Positions 8,360 to 16,914 are shown, counted from the first letter of the stretch. The stretch: DNA of 64,000 nt from Phocaeicola faecium (GCF_014837055.1 NZ_JACSPQ010000001.1:113035-177034), one strand, 5' to 3'. Made by a program: numbers and translations. Notes: generated by a model not told the origin, from the letters alone.

Positions 8360-8804
8360 TATTATCAATATTCGGATTAGTGATAACCAGTGAATCCATC
8401 ATTCGATTGGTAGATGTAGCTTCGGTAACTTCGTAAAACATCATTGTCCCACAGTCTAAGTTCATGAAGTAGGGAATGTTACGATGCTTCACCGTGATAA
8501 CATCTTGCCCCTGTCTGTTATATCGGATGATAAATTGAGTTTCGTTGTTGTAACTCAGCGGTAAGCTGAGCGAGCTTACGCTTGTTTCCCTGTTTATCAG
8601 CGTGTCATTAATGGTAGTATCGGCGGTAACCATTCGTCCTACTACGGTGAGCGTGTCTGTATATTCAATGCTTCGTCCGTACTGGTCGACAAAGTTGAAC
8701 TGGGCATACGTCAACGAGTTGGGCGGGCAATTCTCTACCTCGCACGCCGGAAAAAAGAATACCGACATCAACAATACGCATAAAATAACCGGTAGTTTCT
8801 TCAT
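8310..8804 (-). CDS. DUF6452-like lipoprotein
   Basis: A 164-residue exported protein whose N-terminus (MKKLPVILCVLLMSVFFFPACEVENC) ends in a lipobox with Cys21 as the lipidation site. The mature part is short beta-rich sequence with many Thr and Tyr, of the type grouped as DUF6452 in Bacteroides; the name is from memory and moderately sure. Its 3' end overlaps the next gene by about 50 bases, and its start is 4 bases after the glycosyltransferase stop. Pairing with the barrel-like neighbour suggests the two act together in the outer membrane, which is inference only. Confidence 0.7.
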   Translation of the reverse strand: MKKLPVILCVLLMSVFFFPACEVENCPPNSLTYAQFNFVDQYGRSIEYTDTLTVVGRMVTADTTINDTLINRETSVSSLSLPLSYNNETQFIIRYNRQGQDVITVKHRNIPYFMNLDCGTMMFYEVTEATSTNRMMDSLVITNPNIDNNEKENFKLYFTVADTE

Positions 8805-8808
8805 GGGA

Positions 8809-9759
8809 TTATAATTCTTTCTCGATTTGATATTTGTTTCTTTCCGGTGCGTTACGTACTATCAGCTCACCTATAAATCCGGCAAGGAATAGTTGAGTTC
8901 CTAATATCATGGTTGTCAGCGCCAGATAGAAATAAGGATTGTCTGTAACCAGTCCGTAAGGATTCCCGTGATACATGTCATACAGCTTGGTTGCTCCCAC
9001 GGTTATAACGGCTATAAAGCCTAAGATAAACATGATGGACCCCAAAAAGCCGAAGATGTGCATCGGTTTGATTCCGAATTTAGAGAGAAACCACAAGGTG
9101 AGCAAGTCCAAGTAGCCATTGACAAAACGGTTTAACCCGAATTTTGTCTTGCCATATTTGCGGGCTTGATGGTGAACGACCTTTTCTCCGATGCGGCAGA
9201 ACCCAGCATTTTTCGCCAGATAAGGAATATAGCGGTGCATTTCGCCGTATACTTCTATGTTTTTGATGACTTCACGGCGATATGCCTTCAGTCCGCAATT
9301 AAAGTCGTGCAGATTATGAATACCTGATACGGCACGCGCCGTAGCGTTGAAAAGTTTGGTGGGAATGGTTTTCGAAAGCGGGTCATAACGTTTTTGTTTC
9401 CATCCCGATACGAGGTCGTAACCATCTTGGGTAATCATGCGGTAAAGTTCCGGTATTTCATCGGGACTGTCTTGCAAGTCGGCATCCATAGTGATTACCA
9501 CATCGCCCTGCGCGCGCTCGAAACCGCAGTAGAGAGCCGGCGACTTCCCGTAATTCCGGCGGAACTTGATACCCTTTACTGCATCCGACTTACGGCTGAG
9601 TTCCTCAATGACCTGCCATGAACGGTCGGTGCTTCCGTCGTTCACGAAAATGATTTCATAGCTGAAGCCGTTGGCCTTCATTACCCTTGCAATCCATTCA
9701 TAGAGTTCGGGCAAAGATTCTTCCTCGTTATAAAGAGGTACGATAACTGAAATATCCAT
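8809..9759 (-). CDS. Family 2 glycosyltransferase with C-terminal membrane helices
   Basis: A membrane-anchored GT-A enzyme of 316 residues, of the type that moves sugars to polyprenyl phosphate or lipid carriers (DPM1/ArnC/GtrB-like). Residues 1-220 form the catalytic domain: the opening SVIVPLYNEEESL, the nucleotide-binding VNDGSTDRS, and the metal motif TMDADLQDSPDE. Two hydrophobic segments (~232-257 and ~272-297) follow. The donor and acceptor cannot be read from sequence. It is the second gene of the operon, 13 bases after the DUF4199 gene. Confidence 0.92.
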   Translation of the reverse strand: MDISVIVPLYNEEESLPELYEWIARVMKANGFSYEIIFVNDGSTDRSWQVIEELSRKSDAVKGIKFRRNYGKSPALYCGFERAQGDVVITMDADLQDSPDEIPELYRMITQDGYDLVSGWKQKRYDPLSKTIPTKLFNATARAVSGIHNLHDFNCGLKAYRREVIKNIEVYGEMHRYIPYLAKNAGFCRIGEKVVHHQARKYGKTKFGLNRFVNGYLDLLTLWFLSKFGIKPMHIFGFLGSIMFILGFIAVITVGATKLYDMYHGNPYGLVTDNPYFYLALTTMILGTQLFLAGFIGELIVRNAPERNKYQIEKEL

Positions 9760-9772
9760 TGTTTTTGATGTG

Positions 9773-10306
9773 CTATTGTTTTTTTCTTCTCATAACCAGC
9801 AAAGCGGTAGGTAACGCTAACAGAGTGCCGTATATAACGTTTTGCGATATGAGTTGGAATGTTATTTCAAGGGGAGACAGAGACGACACTACGCTGAAAG
9901 CCGTAATCAGTTGGTCGACCGAAGTCAGCATTTCGCCCGTTGCCGATGACTTGATAGCCTCTAACTGGTTCAGGTACATGTTAACCAGATATCCTTCGTC
10001 GATAAAGCGAAAGTAAATATAATGGGCTACCGCCGTCAGCATGGCTGCAAACACGTATGTGCAGAATGTAAAAGAAAACGCACGCGAAAAACTGATAACT
10101 CCCTCGCAGTAATAGTTTCTGAACTTGCGGGTATAAATGTAGCCCAATATGGGGACGAAACAAGTTAGCAAGATGAAGAACAGTTGTAACAACGGAATGG
10201 TAAAACCTAACGGGAGAAAAGCGAATTTGAAAATCCAGAAAATACCCATAAAAGTTCCGTATCGCATGGCATGTTGCTGTATGGTTGCCGGTTTGTCTGT
10301 TGTCAT
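9773..10306 (-). CDS. DUF4199 membrane protein
   Basis: A 177-residue integral membrane protein with four hydrophobic helices, matching the Bacteroidetes DUF4199 pattern (GIFWIFKFAF, LTCFVPILGYIYTRKFRNYYCEG). Function unknown. The longest frame begins 17 codons upstream at MDKRKNV, but a -7 box (10331-10338, minus) lies inside that extension. A transcript from it would begin near 10324, so MTTDKPATIQ is taken as the start. It is the first gene of the six-gene operon, next to the divergent SRP RNA gene. Confidence 0.82.
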   Translation of the reverse strand: MTTDKPATIQQHAMRYGTFMGIFWIFKFAFLPLGFTIPLLQLFFILLTCFVPILGYIYTRKFRNYYCEGVISFSRAFSFTFCTYVFAAMLTAVAHYIYFRFIDEGYLVNMYLNQLEAIKSSATGEMLTSVDQLITAFSVVSSLSPLEITFQLISQNVIYGTLLALPTALLVMRRKKQ

Positions 10307-10330
10307 GTCTGTTATATTGATTAATTCATG

Positions 10331-10338
10331 CAAAAGTA
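10331..10338 (-). promoter_or_regulatory. -7 box of the DUF4199-GT2-mntP-apbE operon
   Basis: Minus-strand TACTTTTG fits TAnnTTTG. It lies 25 bases upstream of the proposed DUF4199 start, inside the longest possible frame, and so argues for the shorter start. Confidence 0.6.
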
Positions 10339-10420
10339 CGTTTTTTCGCTTATCCATGCTATATAAAAGAATGAAAAATCACGTTTTTCAAGAAAAATGA
10401 GCAATTTTTTTTAATAGGGT

Positions 10421-10451
10421 ATTGCGGAATAAAAAATAATGTTTACCTTTG
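10421..10451 (+). promoter_or_regulatory. Promoter of the SRP RNA-tRNA-Thr transcript
   Basis: -7 box TACCTTTG (10444-10451), and ATTG (10421-10424) as the -33 element with a 19-base spacer. It lies about 40 bases before the SRP RNA helix. Confidence 0.7.
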
Positions 10452-10491
10452 CACCCGCAATCGAGAGAGATTGATGATGAAAATGAAATAT

Positions 10492-10587
10492 GGGTAAGTC
10501 CCATACGGCCAGCTCCCTTTGAATCCTCCAGGGCTTGATCGCAGCAAAGGTAGAAGGTTGTAGCGGCGCGATATGGACAGCTTACCC
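10492..10587 (+). ncRNA. ffs: Signal recognition particle RNA (small, 4.5S type)
   Basis: The RNA scaffold of the bacterial SRP, which binds Ffh and targets membrane proteins. The ~96-nt region folds as one long helix: GGGTAAG (10492-10498) pairs with CTTACCC (10581-10587), TCC with GGA, and CATA with TATG. The apical domain IV signature is present: CAGG, ten bases, then AGCA, as in the E. coli RNA, with the flanking CCTC...GAAGG internal loop. The tetraloop region GCTTGATCGC differs from the usual GGAA type. A promoter lies upstream and tRNA-Thr starts four bases downstream, so the two RNAs are probably processed from one precursor. Confidence 0.85.
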
Positions 10588-10591
10588 GCCT

Positions 10592-10665
10592 GCCTCTTTA
10601 GCTCAGTTGGCCAGAGCACGTGATTTGTAATCTCGGGGTCGTTGGTTCGAATCCGACAAGAGGCT
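10592..10665 (+). tRNA. tRNA-Thr (TGT)
   Basis: Acceptor GCCTCTT pairs with AAGAGGC. The D arm is TAGCTCAGTTGG, the anticodon loop TTTGTAA gives TGT (Thr, ACA codons), and the T arm is GTTGGTTCGAATCCGAC. The anticodon stem CGTGA/TCTCG carries one T-T mismatch. CCA is not encoded. It directly follows the SRP RNA. Confidence 0.95.
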
Positions 10666-10682
10666 CTCAATACTCGAACGAG

Positions 10683-10716
10683 GCTGTCTCAAAATGATTT
10701 TGGGACAGCTTTTTTT
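10683..10716 (+). terminator. Terminator of the SRP RNA-tRNA-Thr unit
   Basis: GCTGTCTCAAAA pairs with TTTTGGGACAGC (one G-T pair) over a 3-base loop, followed by seven T. Confidence 0.9.
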
Positions 10717-10789
10717 ATGTCAAAACTCAAATCTGCTTCAATTTCCTACACCCGACAGAGGTATAAGAAGATATTTTCCGACGTTATAA

Positions 10790-10890
10790 GCCTGAAAAAC
10801 GCTACCGTTAGTGTTGGCTGTTTCTAACGGTAGCGTTGAGCATTTCTACCCATAGTGTTGACCGGTTCTATGGGTAGCGTTTTTTCAGCC
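10790..10890. repeat. Intergenic palindromic element B
   Basis: Ends GCCTGAAAAAC and GTTTTTTCAGCC are inverted. Inner hairpin 1 is a perfect 10-bp stem, GCTACCGTTA (10801-10810) with TAACGGTAGC (10825-10834). Inner hairpin 2 is a perfect 10-bp stem, CTACCCATAG (10847-10856) with CTATGGGTAG. The outer arms can also pair through CGCTACC/GGTAGCG, which competes with the inner hairpins. It lies in the convergent gap between tRNA-Thr and the S9 peptidase gene. Confidence 0.8.
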
Positions 10891-10958
10891 TTCAGACAGA
10901 GGATGAACAGGCTGCCGCTGGCAGGAAAAGCTGTGTTCTGAAGGGAGAGGAAGCGCAT

Positions 10959-11013
10959 AAAAAAACGCTCAGATTATTATGGGAACGATGGCTGTTTCCA
11001 TAAAATCTGAGCG
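10959..11013 (-). terminator. Terminator of the S9 peptidase gene
   Basis: On the minus strand a long hairpin (CGCTCAGATTTTATGG with CCATAATAATCTGAGCG) is followed by TTTTTTT. It lies 33 bases after the S9 peptidase stop. Confidence 0.9.
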
Positions 11014-11045
11014 ATTCTTCTTATCTGTGGTTTCCGTATTTCAGG

Positions 11046-13172
11046 TTATTGTTTTTCCGGTTTCAACCATTTGTCTAACCATTTGAAGAACGTGCGTTGC
11101 CACAAGATTCCGTTCTGCGGCTTCAGCACCCAGTGGTTTTCATCCGGGAAGATAAGCAACTCGGCAGGCACTCCTCTCAGCTTGGCGGCATTAAAGGCTG
11201 CCATGCCCTGCGATGCAAGGATACGGTAATCTTTCTCGCCGTGGATGCAAAGAATCGGAGTATCCCATTTGTCGACAAAGAGGTGAGGAGAGTTGGCATA
11301 GCTGCGTTTCACAGCCGGATTGTTTTTCTCCCAGTACGCACCGCCTAAATCCCAATTCGTAAACCAAAGTTCTTCGGTTTCCAAGTATTGCTGTTCCATG
11401 TTGAAGAATCCATCGTGGGCGATGAATGCTTTGAAACGTTTGTTGTGGTGCCCGGCAAGCCAGTAAACAGAATAGCCTCCGAAACTTGCACCTACACATC
11501 CCAGCCGGTCTTTGTCTACGTAAGGCTCTTGAGCCATGTTGTCGATTGCCGTCAGGTAATCGTCCATGCAGTGTCCGCCGTAATTGGTGCTGATTTCTTC
11601 CAGCCATTCCATACCGAATCCCGGTAAGCCGCGGCGGTTGGGAGCTACGATAATGTAATCGTTTGCAGCCATGATTTGCAGGTTCCACCGATAACTCCAG
11701 AATTGGCTGACGGGACTTTGCGGACCGCCTTCACAGAACAACAGCGTAGGATATTTCTTATTGGGGTCGAAGTCGGCAGGATAAACCACCCATGAAAGCA
11801 TGTCTTTTCCATCCACGGTTTTCATCCAGCGCGGTTCTACCTTACCCAGTTTTAGCTGGCTGAAAATATGGTCATTTTCTTTGGTGATGCGGGTTACCGC
11901 GTTATTCGCCTGTAAATCTACCGTAAACAGTTCATCGGCTTCGCTGAGAGAATGACGTTTGGTGAGCAATTTCCCGTCGCCCAGCGTGGCTACCGATACA
12001 TAATCGTACATTCCGTCTGTCAACTGTTTTACGTCACCTTCCAGATTCGTGCTGTGAATCATGCTCGTGGCGTGCCATACACCGGTGAAATACAGCGTTT
12101 TGTTGTCGGCAGCCCAGCAGTAGTCGTCTACGCCCGACTGGAAAGACTCTGTTACGTATTTCTTTGCTCCGCTTTGAAGATTAAACACGCACAGGCGATT
12201 CCGGTCGCTCTCGTAGCCGTCGCGTTCCATGCTTTGCCAAGCAATGTATTGTCCGTCTGCCGAAAATTTAGGATTGGTATCATATCCCTTGTTCTTGTCG
12301 TTGGCATCTTCTTTGCACAAGTTGCGTGTTTCTTTGCTCTCCAGATTATATAAATAGATGTCCGAGTCTGTTGAAACAGCATATTCTTTGCCCGTCTTCT
12401 TGCGGCAGGTATAAGCTATCTGTTTTGAGTCCGGACTCCAAGCCAACTGTTCGATGCCTCCAAAGGGCTTCATGGGCGATTCGTACGGCTCGCCCGCCAG
12501 TATGTCGGTAGCTTTGCCCACTTCTTTGCCGTTAAAATCGGCTACAAATGGGTGAGGGATGGTTTGCACCCATTCATCCCAATGTTTATACATCAAGTCG
12601 TCTACGATGATTCCGCTTGCCTTATCCAAGTCGGGATAAACATCGGCGGTACGTTCGCCGTATTTGATTTGTGAGATGAAAAGCACTTTGGTTTCATCCG
12701 GCGAAAAGCGGAACCCTTCGATATCACCTTCGTAATGTGAGAGTTGCAGGCGTTCGGTTCCGTCCGGATTCATTTCCCAAATCTGGTTGCTTCCGCTTGC
12801 CGCGCTGAGGAAAGCTATTTTTGTTCCGCCTTTAATCCATACGAGTTCTCCTTCATTGGCAGAGGTCGTGGTAAGCAGAGTATTTTCTGTACCGTCGGCA
12901 TTCATCACATAAATGGCGAGGTGACTTTTGTTTTCTTTTACGCTGTAATAAGAAACAGTGTAAGCTATTTTTGTTCCGTCCGGCGAAACGCTTGAGCTGC
13001 CGATGCGCCCCATTGCCCATAATGCTTCGGGAGTAAGCCGACCGTCGGCAATGGTAATTTCTTGTCGTCCGATAATTGGACTGTCATCTGTGGTTGTGTT
13101 TTCAGGACTTACACAGGCAGAAGTAGCCAACATCATGGCAGCTGTCATTGTCATAAGATCTGTTTTTTTCAT
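11046..13172 (-). CDS. S9 family (prolyl oligopeptidase-type) peptidase
   Basis: A 708-residue exported serine peptidase that likely removes dipeptides or acyl-amino acids from peptides in the periplasm, similar to DPP5/acylaminoacyl-peptidases. The N-terminus has a lipobox-like end (MLATSACVSPEN). Residues ~40-430 form a WD40/TolB-like beta-propeller with repeats such as ISPDGTKIAYTV, FSPDETKVLFIS, WSPDSKQIAYTC and FSADGQYIAW. The alpha/beta-hydrolase domain carries Ser563 in GASFGGYS, Asp648 in HGEKDYRI and His680 in ENHWVL. It lies alone between two terminator-like hairpins, downstream of yidC. The exact cleavage preference is not deducible. Confidence 0.93.
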   Translation of the reverse strand: MKKTDLMTMTAAMMLATSACVSPENTTTDDSPIIGRQEITIADGRLTPEALWAMGRIGSSSVSPDGTKIAYTVSYYSVKENKSHLAIYVMNADGTENTLLTTTSANEGELVWIKGGTKIAFLSAASGSNQIWEMNPDGTERLQLSHYEGDIEGFRFSPDETKVLFISQIKYGERTADVYPDLDKASGIIVDDLMYKHWDEWVQTIPHPFVADFNGKEVGKATDILAGEPYESPMKPFGGIEQLAWSPDSKQIAYTCRKKTGKEYAVSTDSDIYLYNLESKETRNLCKEDANDKNKGYDTNPKFSADGQYIAWQSMERDGYESDRNRLCVFNLQSGAKKYVTESFQSGVDDYCWAADNKTLYFTGVWHATSMIHSTNLEGDVKQLTDGMYDYVSVATLGDGKLLTKRHSLSEADELFTVDLQANNAVTRITKENDHIFSQLKLGKVEPRWMKTVDGKDMLSWVVYPADFDPNKKYPTLLFCEGGPQSPVSQFWSYRWNLQIMAANDYIIVAPNRRGLPGFGMEWLEEISTNYGGHCMDDYLTAIDNMAQEPYVDKDRLGCVGASFGGYSVYWLAGHHNKRFKAFIAHDGFFNMEQQYLETEELWFTNWDLGGAYWEKNNPAVKRSYANSPHLFVDKWDTPILCIHGEKDYRILASQGMAAFNAAKLRGVPAELLIFPDENHWVLKPQNGILWQRTFFKWLDKWLKPEKQ

Positions 13173-13206
13173 TGATACAGTGATTTAGATTAGATATGAA
13201 ATAATA

Positions 13207-13247
13207 ACGAGTTGACCAATTCGCGGATTGCGGCTTGGCCAACTCGT
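13207..13247 (-). terminator. Hairpin between yidC and the S9 peptidase gene
   Basis: ACGAGTTG-CCAA pairs with TTGG-CAACTCGT across a 15-base loop. On the minus strand it is followed by TTATTATTT, a moderate U-rich tail. It probably ends the pyrG-yidC transcript. Confidence 0.6.
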
Positions 13248-13314
13248 AAAAGAGGTAACTTTAGTAAGTTGTTCTCAAGGGCAACGGGTTGACTTTTTTC
13301 GTCGCCGGAGAGTT

Positions 13315-15177
13315 TTATTCTTTGCGATATTTCTTCAAACGTTCTTCGCGTTCTTTTTGCAGACGTTCTTGTTCTTTTTGCAGAGCTTCCAGTTTTGCCA
13401 TCAGTCCGGTCGGTTTACGTGCTGAAGGAGCTTTTTTGTTAGCTTCAAGTTGTGCCAACAGTTTCTGCTCGTCTGTCATTTTACGCATAACCCACATCGT
13501 CAAGATACCGATAAGTCCGGAGATGAAGTAATAATAGCTTAATCCCGAAGCGTATTCATTGAATATAAAGAAGAACATAACGGGCATGATGTACATCATC
13601 CATTTCATTGCCGCCATTTGTGGGTTGCTTCCCGTATCCTGCTGTTTCATCATGATAATCTGGTTGACTACCGTAGTAACGCTGAATAACAAGCAGAACA
13701 AGCTGAGGTGGTTACCCAGCAGGGGGATATGTGTACTCCAACTGATAAGGTCGTCGTATGAAGACAAATCGTCAGCCCATAAGAAACTTTGCTGGCGAAG
13801 TTCGATAGCGTTCGGAACGAAGAAGAACAATGCCATGAAAACCGGTGTTTGAATCAGCATAGGCAAGCATCCTCCCATCGGGCTTACGTTATATTCCCGG
13901 TATAACGCCATGGTTTCCTGTTGTTTCTTCAGCGCATCTTCTTGCTTGGGATATTTGGCATTAATTTTATCTACATACGGTTTCAATGCCCGCATTTTTG
14001 CAGATGAGATAAATGATTTCCACGTAGTAGGCAATACGAGTATCTTGACGATGATAGTCATTAATAAAATAACTAATCCCATGCTCAGTCCCATACTTGA
14101 GAGCCAGTCGAACAGGTTGATTGTGAACCAACGGTTAATCAGACGTATAATCGGCCATCCAAGATAAACGAGGTCTTCCAATTCTTGGTCTTTATCTTTA
14201 AAGCTCAAATCGTTGCTTGCCAAAAGAGTCTTGAAGTGATTCGGTCCGAAATAGAATTGGAAATGACTTGGTTGTCCTCCTGTCGGGTCGAAGAAGCTCT
14301 GCATGTCGGCAGCATAATTCTTCATGTAACCGCTTCCTTGCTGCTCCATTTTAGATTCCAGCGTAGCGTTTTCAAAGCTCTTTTCTGCCATGAACACGCA
14401 AGAGAAATACTGGTTCTTAAATGCAACCCAATCCAATGTAGCCGGGATGGTCTCTTTTTCGTCTTTTGTTTCGCTCAAGTAATCAAAGCTGTCGTTTACC
14501 GGTTTGTAAGTCAACGAAGTATAACGTTGCTCAAACGTGTAACCTTTTTCCATTTGGCGAGCACGCTGCTTCCAGTCGATCGACATGTTTTTTACAGAAG
14601 GGGAGAAGAAATTCTCCATGCCGACTGCTTGCACACTCATATCTACGATGTAAGAGTTCGGAATCAGTCGGTAGTTAAAATCTAAATGTCCTCCGTTTTG
14701 TGCATTCAGTCGCATTGTTACCGTACTGTCTGTCACGTTTACCGGCTCAAAGAACAGTTGCTCGGTACGGATATTTTCATTTTTCCCTTCAAAGCCAAAA
14801 CTCAACGAAGCGTCTGTTCCGTCGAACAAAACCAGTGGCTGATGTTGTTGGTCGTTATAATCTTTCAGCGTAGCTTTATATACACGTCCTCCCTTGTTGG
14901 TAAGAACTAATTGAACCACATCGTTTTCTAACGTGGTAAATACTTCTTTTCCCTTTGAGGCTGTATAAAACAATGAGGCAGAGTCGTACTCTATGGTTTG
15001 TTGAGCAGCTACTTCCTGCATCATTTTTGTTTGCTCTTGTTCCTGAAGAACCTGCTGAATAGAGTCTTGATAATGCTGTGCGCGTTCTCTTTCTTCTTGA
15101 CTGGGGCGGTTGTAGATACCAAATCCTACGATAACCGCTCCAATCAGAACAAAGCCCACTAACGTGTTTTTATCCAT
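13315..15177 (-). CDS. yidC: Membrane protein insertase YidC
   Basis: Inserts and folds inner-membrane proteins alone or with SecYEG. The 620-residue protein has the Gram-negative plan: an N-terminal helix (NTLVGFVLIGAVIVGFGI), a large periplasmic beta domain (~60-345), then five membrane helices in the conserved Oxa1 core (GLSMGLVILLMTIIVKILVLP; GGCLPMLIQTPVFMALFFF). The very basic, coiled C-tail (residues ~590-620, rich in Lys, Glu and Arg) may touch the ribosome. It starts 27 bases after pyrG, suggesting an operon. Confidence 0.97.
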   Translation of the reverse strand: MDKNTLVGFVLIGAVIVGFGIYNRPSQEERERAQHYQDSIQQVLQEQEQTKMMQEVAAQQTIEYDSASLFYTASKGKEVFTTLENDVVQLVLTNKGGRVYKATLKDYNDQQHQPLVLFDGTDASLSFGFEGKNENIRTEQLFFEPVNVTDSTVTMRLNAQNGGHLDFNYRLIPNSYIVDMSVQAVGMENFFSPSVKNMSIDWKQRARQMEKGYTFEQRYTSLTYKPVNDSFDYLSETKDEKETIPATLDWVAFKNQYFSCVFMAEKSFENATLESKMEQQGSGYMKNYAADMQSFFDPTGGQPSHFQFYFGPNHFKTLLASNDLSFKDKDQELEDLVYLGWPIIRLINRWFTINLFDWLSSMGLSMGLVILLMTIIVKILVLPTTWKSFISSAKMRALKPYVDKINAKYPKQEDALKKQQETMALYREYNVSPMGGCLPMLIQTPVFMALFFFVPNAIELRQQSFLWADDLSSYDDLISWSTHIPLLGNHLSLFCLLFSVTTVVNQIIMMKQQDTGSNPQMAAMKWMMYIMPVMFFFIFNEYASGLSYYYFISGLIGILTMWVMRKMTDEQKLLAQLEANKKAPSARKPTGLMAKLEALQKEQERLQKEREERLKKYRKE

Positions 15178-15204
15178 TTGTTATAGTCTCAATTTATATG
15201 ATTG

Positions 15205-16800
15205 TTATTTATCAATAGCAGCTTTTATGAATGACAGGAATAACGGATGAGGCTTCAATACCGTACTGCTGTATTCAGGATGGAACTGTGTGCCGATAAA
15301 CCATTTCAAGGTAGGAATTTCTACGATTTCCACCAAGTCTGATTCCGGATTAGTTCCAACACATTTCATGCCTGCTTTTTCAAATTCAGCTTTATAGTCG
15401 TTGTTGAATTCGTAGCGATGGCGATGACGTTCTTGAATATGTTCGGTTCCGTATGCCTGATATACTTTTGATGTGGGGTCAAGTACACATTCGTAAGCTC
15501 CCAAACGCATTGTTCCGCCCATGTTGGTAATTGATTTTTGTTCCTCCATGATGTCGATAACGTTGTGAGGAGTCTTTTCATCCATTTCCCGGCTGTTGGC
15601 ATCAGCATATCCCAACACGTTACGGGCAAATTCGATAGCCATACATTGCATACCGAGGCAGATTCCGAAAGTCGGGACATTGTGTGTACGGCAATATTTG
15701 ATGGCTACGAATTTTCCTTCGATGCCGCGCTGTCCGAATCCCGGACAGATGATAATGCCGTCCATGTCTTTCAGTTGTTCCTCTACATTCTCGTCTGTTA
15801 TCTTTTCACTGTTGATGAACTGAATCTCGGCTTTACGGTCGTTATATGTTGCTGCTTGTGAAAGAGCCTCAAGGATAGACTTATAGGCATCTTGCAAATC
15901 GTATTTTCCTACCAACCCTATCTTTACGATCTGTGTAGCGTGATGACGACGGTTTAAGAACTCTCTCCACGGGCCCAACGTCGGGGTTTCTCCTACCGGG
16001 AGTCCCATCTTTTCAAGAATTGTCACGTCTAACTTTTGTTCCTGCATACGTAACGGCACTTCGTAAATGGTAGGCATGTCCATTGACTGTACTACGGCGC
16101 TTTCATCTACGTTGCAGAACAGAGCTACTTTCTTTCTTAAATTGCTGTTCAATTCATGTTCCGTGCGCAACACCAATATGTCGGGCTGGATACCTACCGA
16201 TTGAAGTTCTTTTACAGAGTGTTGGGTAGGTTTGGTTTTCAGTTCGCCTGCTGCTGCCAAGTAAGGCACGTAAGTAAGATGCACGCACAGCGCATTTTTC
16301 CCCAATTCCCATTTCAGCTGGCGGATACTTTCCAGATAAGGCAGAGATTCTATATCGCCCACCGTACCTCCGATTTCAGTAATTACAAAATCGAATTTAT
16401 ATTTGTTGCCTAACAATTTTACGTTACGCTTGATTTCGTCTGTAATGTGAGGGATAATTTGAATGGTTTTTCCCAAATAATCGCCACGGCGCTCTTTATC
16501 TATTACACTTTTATAGATACGTCCGGTGGTAATATTATTCGCTTTGGTTGTCTGTATACCCAAAAAACGTTCGTAATGTCCTAAGTCAAGGTCAGCTTCA
16601 TGACCGTCTACTGTCACGTAACACTCACCGTGTTCGTACGGATTAAGTGTTCCCGGGTCGATGTTAATATACGGGTCAAACTTTTGGATGGTTACGCTGT
16701 AGCCTCTGGCTTGCAGCAATTTGCCGATAGATGATGAAATGATACCTTTTCCTAAAGAAGAGGCTACACCACCTGTTACGAAGATATACTTTGTTTCTGC
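15205..16800 (-). CDS. pyrG: CTP synthase
   Basis: Makes CTP from UTP with glutamine or ammonia and ATP. The synthetase domain opens with KYIFVTGGVASSLGKG (P-loop) and has DPYINIDPGTLNP. The C-terminal class I glutaminase domain has the nucleophile Cys in GICLGMQC and the FHPEYSS segment. The start is taken as a GTG (VAETKY), giving 531 residues. The longer frame starts at 16851 next to a -7 box (16856-16863), too close to give a leader, and adds 17 residues (MEKRFQRKL...) foreign to the family. It is upstream of yidC and divergent from the DUF3078 gene. Confidence 0.96.
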   Translation of the reverse strand, partial: AETKYIFVTGGVASSLGKGIISSSIGKLLQARGYSVTIQKFDPYINIDPGTLNPYEHGECYVTVDGHEADLDLGHYERFLGIQTTKANNITTGRIYKSVIDKERRGDYLGKTIQIIPHITDEIKRNVKLLGNKYKFDFVITEIGGTVGDIESLPYLESIRQLKWELGKNALCVHLTYVPYLAAAGELKTKPTQHSVKELQSVGIQPDILVLRTEHELNSNLRKKVALFCNVDESAVVQSMDMPTIYEVPLRMQEQKLDVTILEKMGLPVGETPTLGPWREFLNRRHHATQIVKIGLVGKYDLQDAYKSILEALSQAATYNDRKAEIQFINSEKITDENVEEQLKDMDGIIICPGFGQRGIEGKFVAIKYCRTHNVPTFGICLGMQCMAIEFARNVLGYADANSREMDEKTPHNVIDIMEEQKSITNMGGTMRLGAYECVLDPTSKVYQAYGTEHIQERHRHRYEFNNDYKAEFEKAGMKCVGTNPESDLVEIVEIPTLKWFIGTQFHPEYSSTVLKPHPLFLSFIKAAIDK

Positions 16801-16855
16801 CACAATATTGAGTTTTTTAAAAATTAATTTCCTTTGAAATCTTTTTTCCAAGTTG

Positions 16856-16863
16856 CAAAATTA
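16856..16863 (-). promoter_or_regulatory. -7 box of the pyrG-yidC promoter
   Basis: Minus-strand TAATTTTG matches TAnnTTTG, 55 bases before the proposed GTG start. It faces a divergent -7 box 43 bases away. Confidence 0.65.
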
Positions 16864-16906
16864 GAAAAAAAAGCTGAATCATAGGTTATGGGGAAATAAA
16901 AATATG

Positions 16907-16914
16907 TAATTTTG
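16907..16914 (+). promoter_or_regulatory. -7 box of the DUF3078 gene
   Basis: TAATTTTG matches TAnnTTTG and lies 25 bases before the ATG at 16940. It is back to back with the pyrG promoter. Confidence 0.6.

Noticed and set aside
10443-10670. Minus-strand reading frame across 10443-10670
   Set aside because: It covers the SRP RNA and tRNA-Thr and has no family resemblance.
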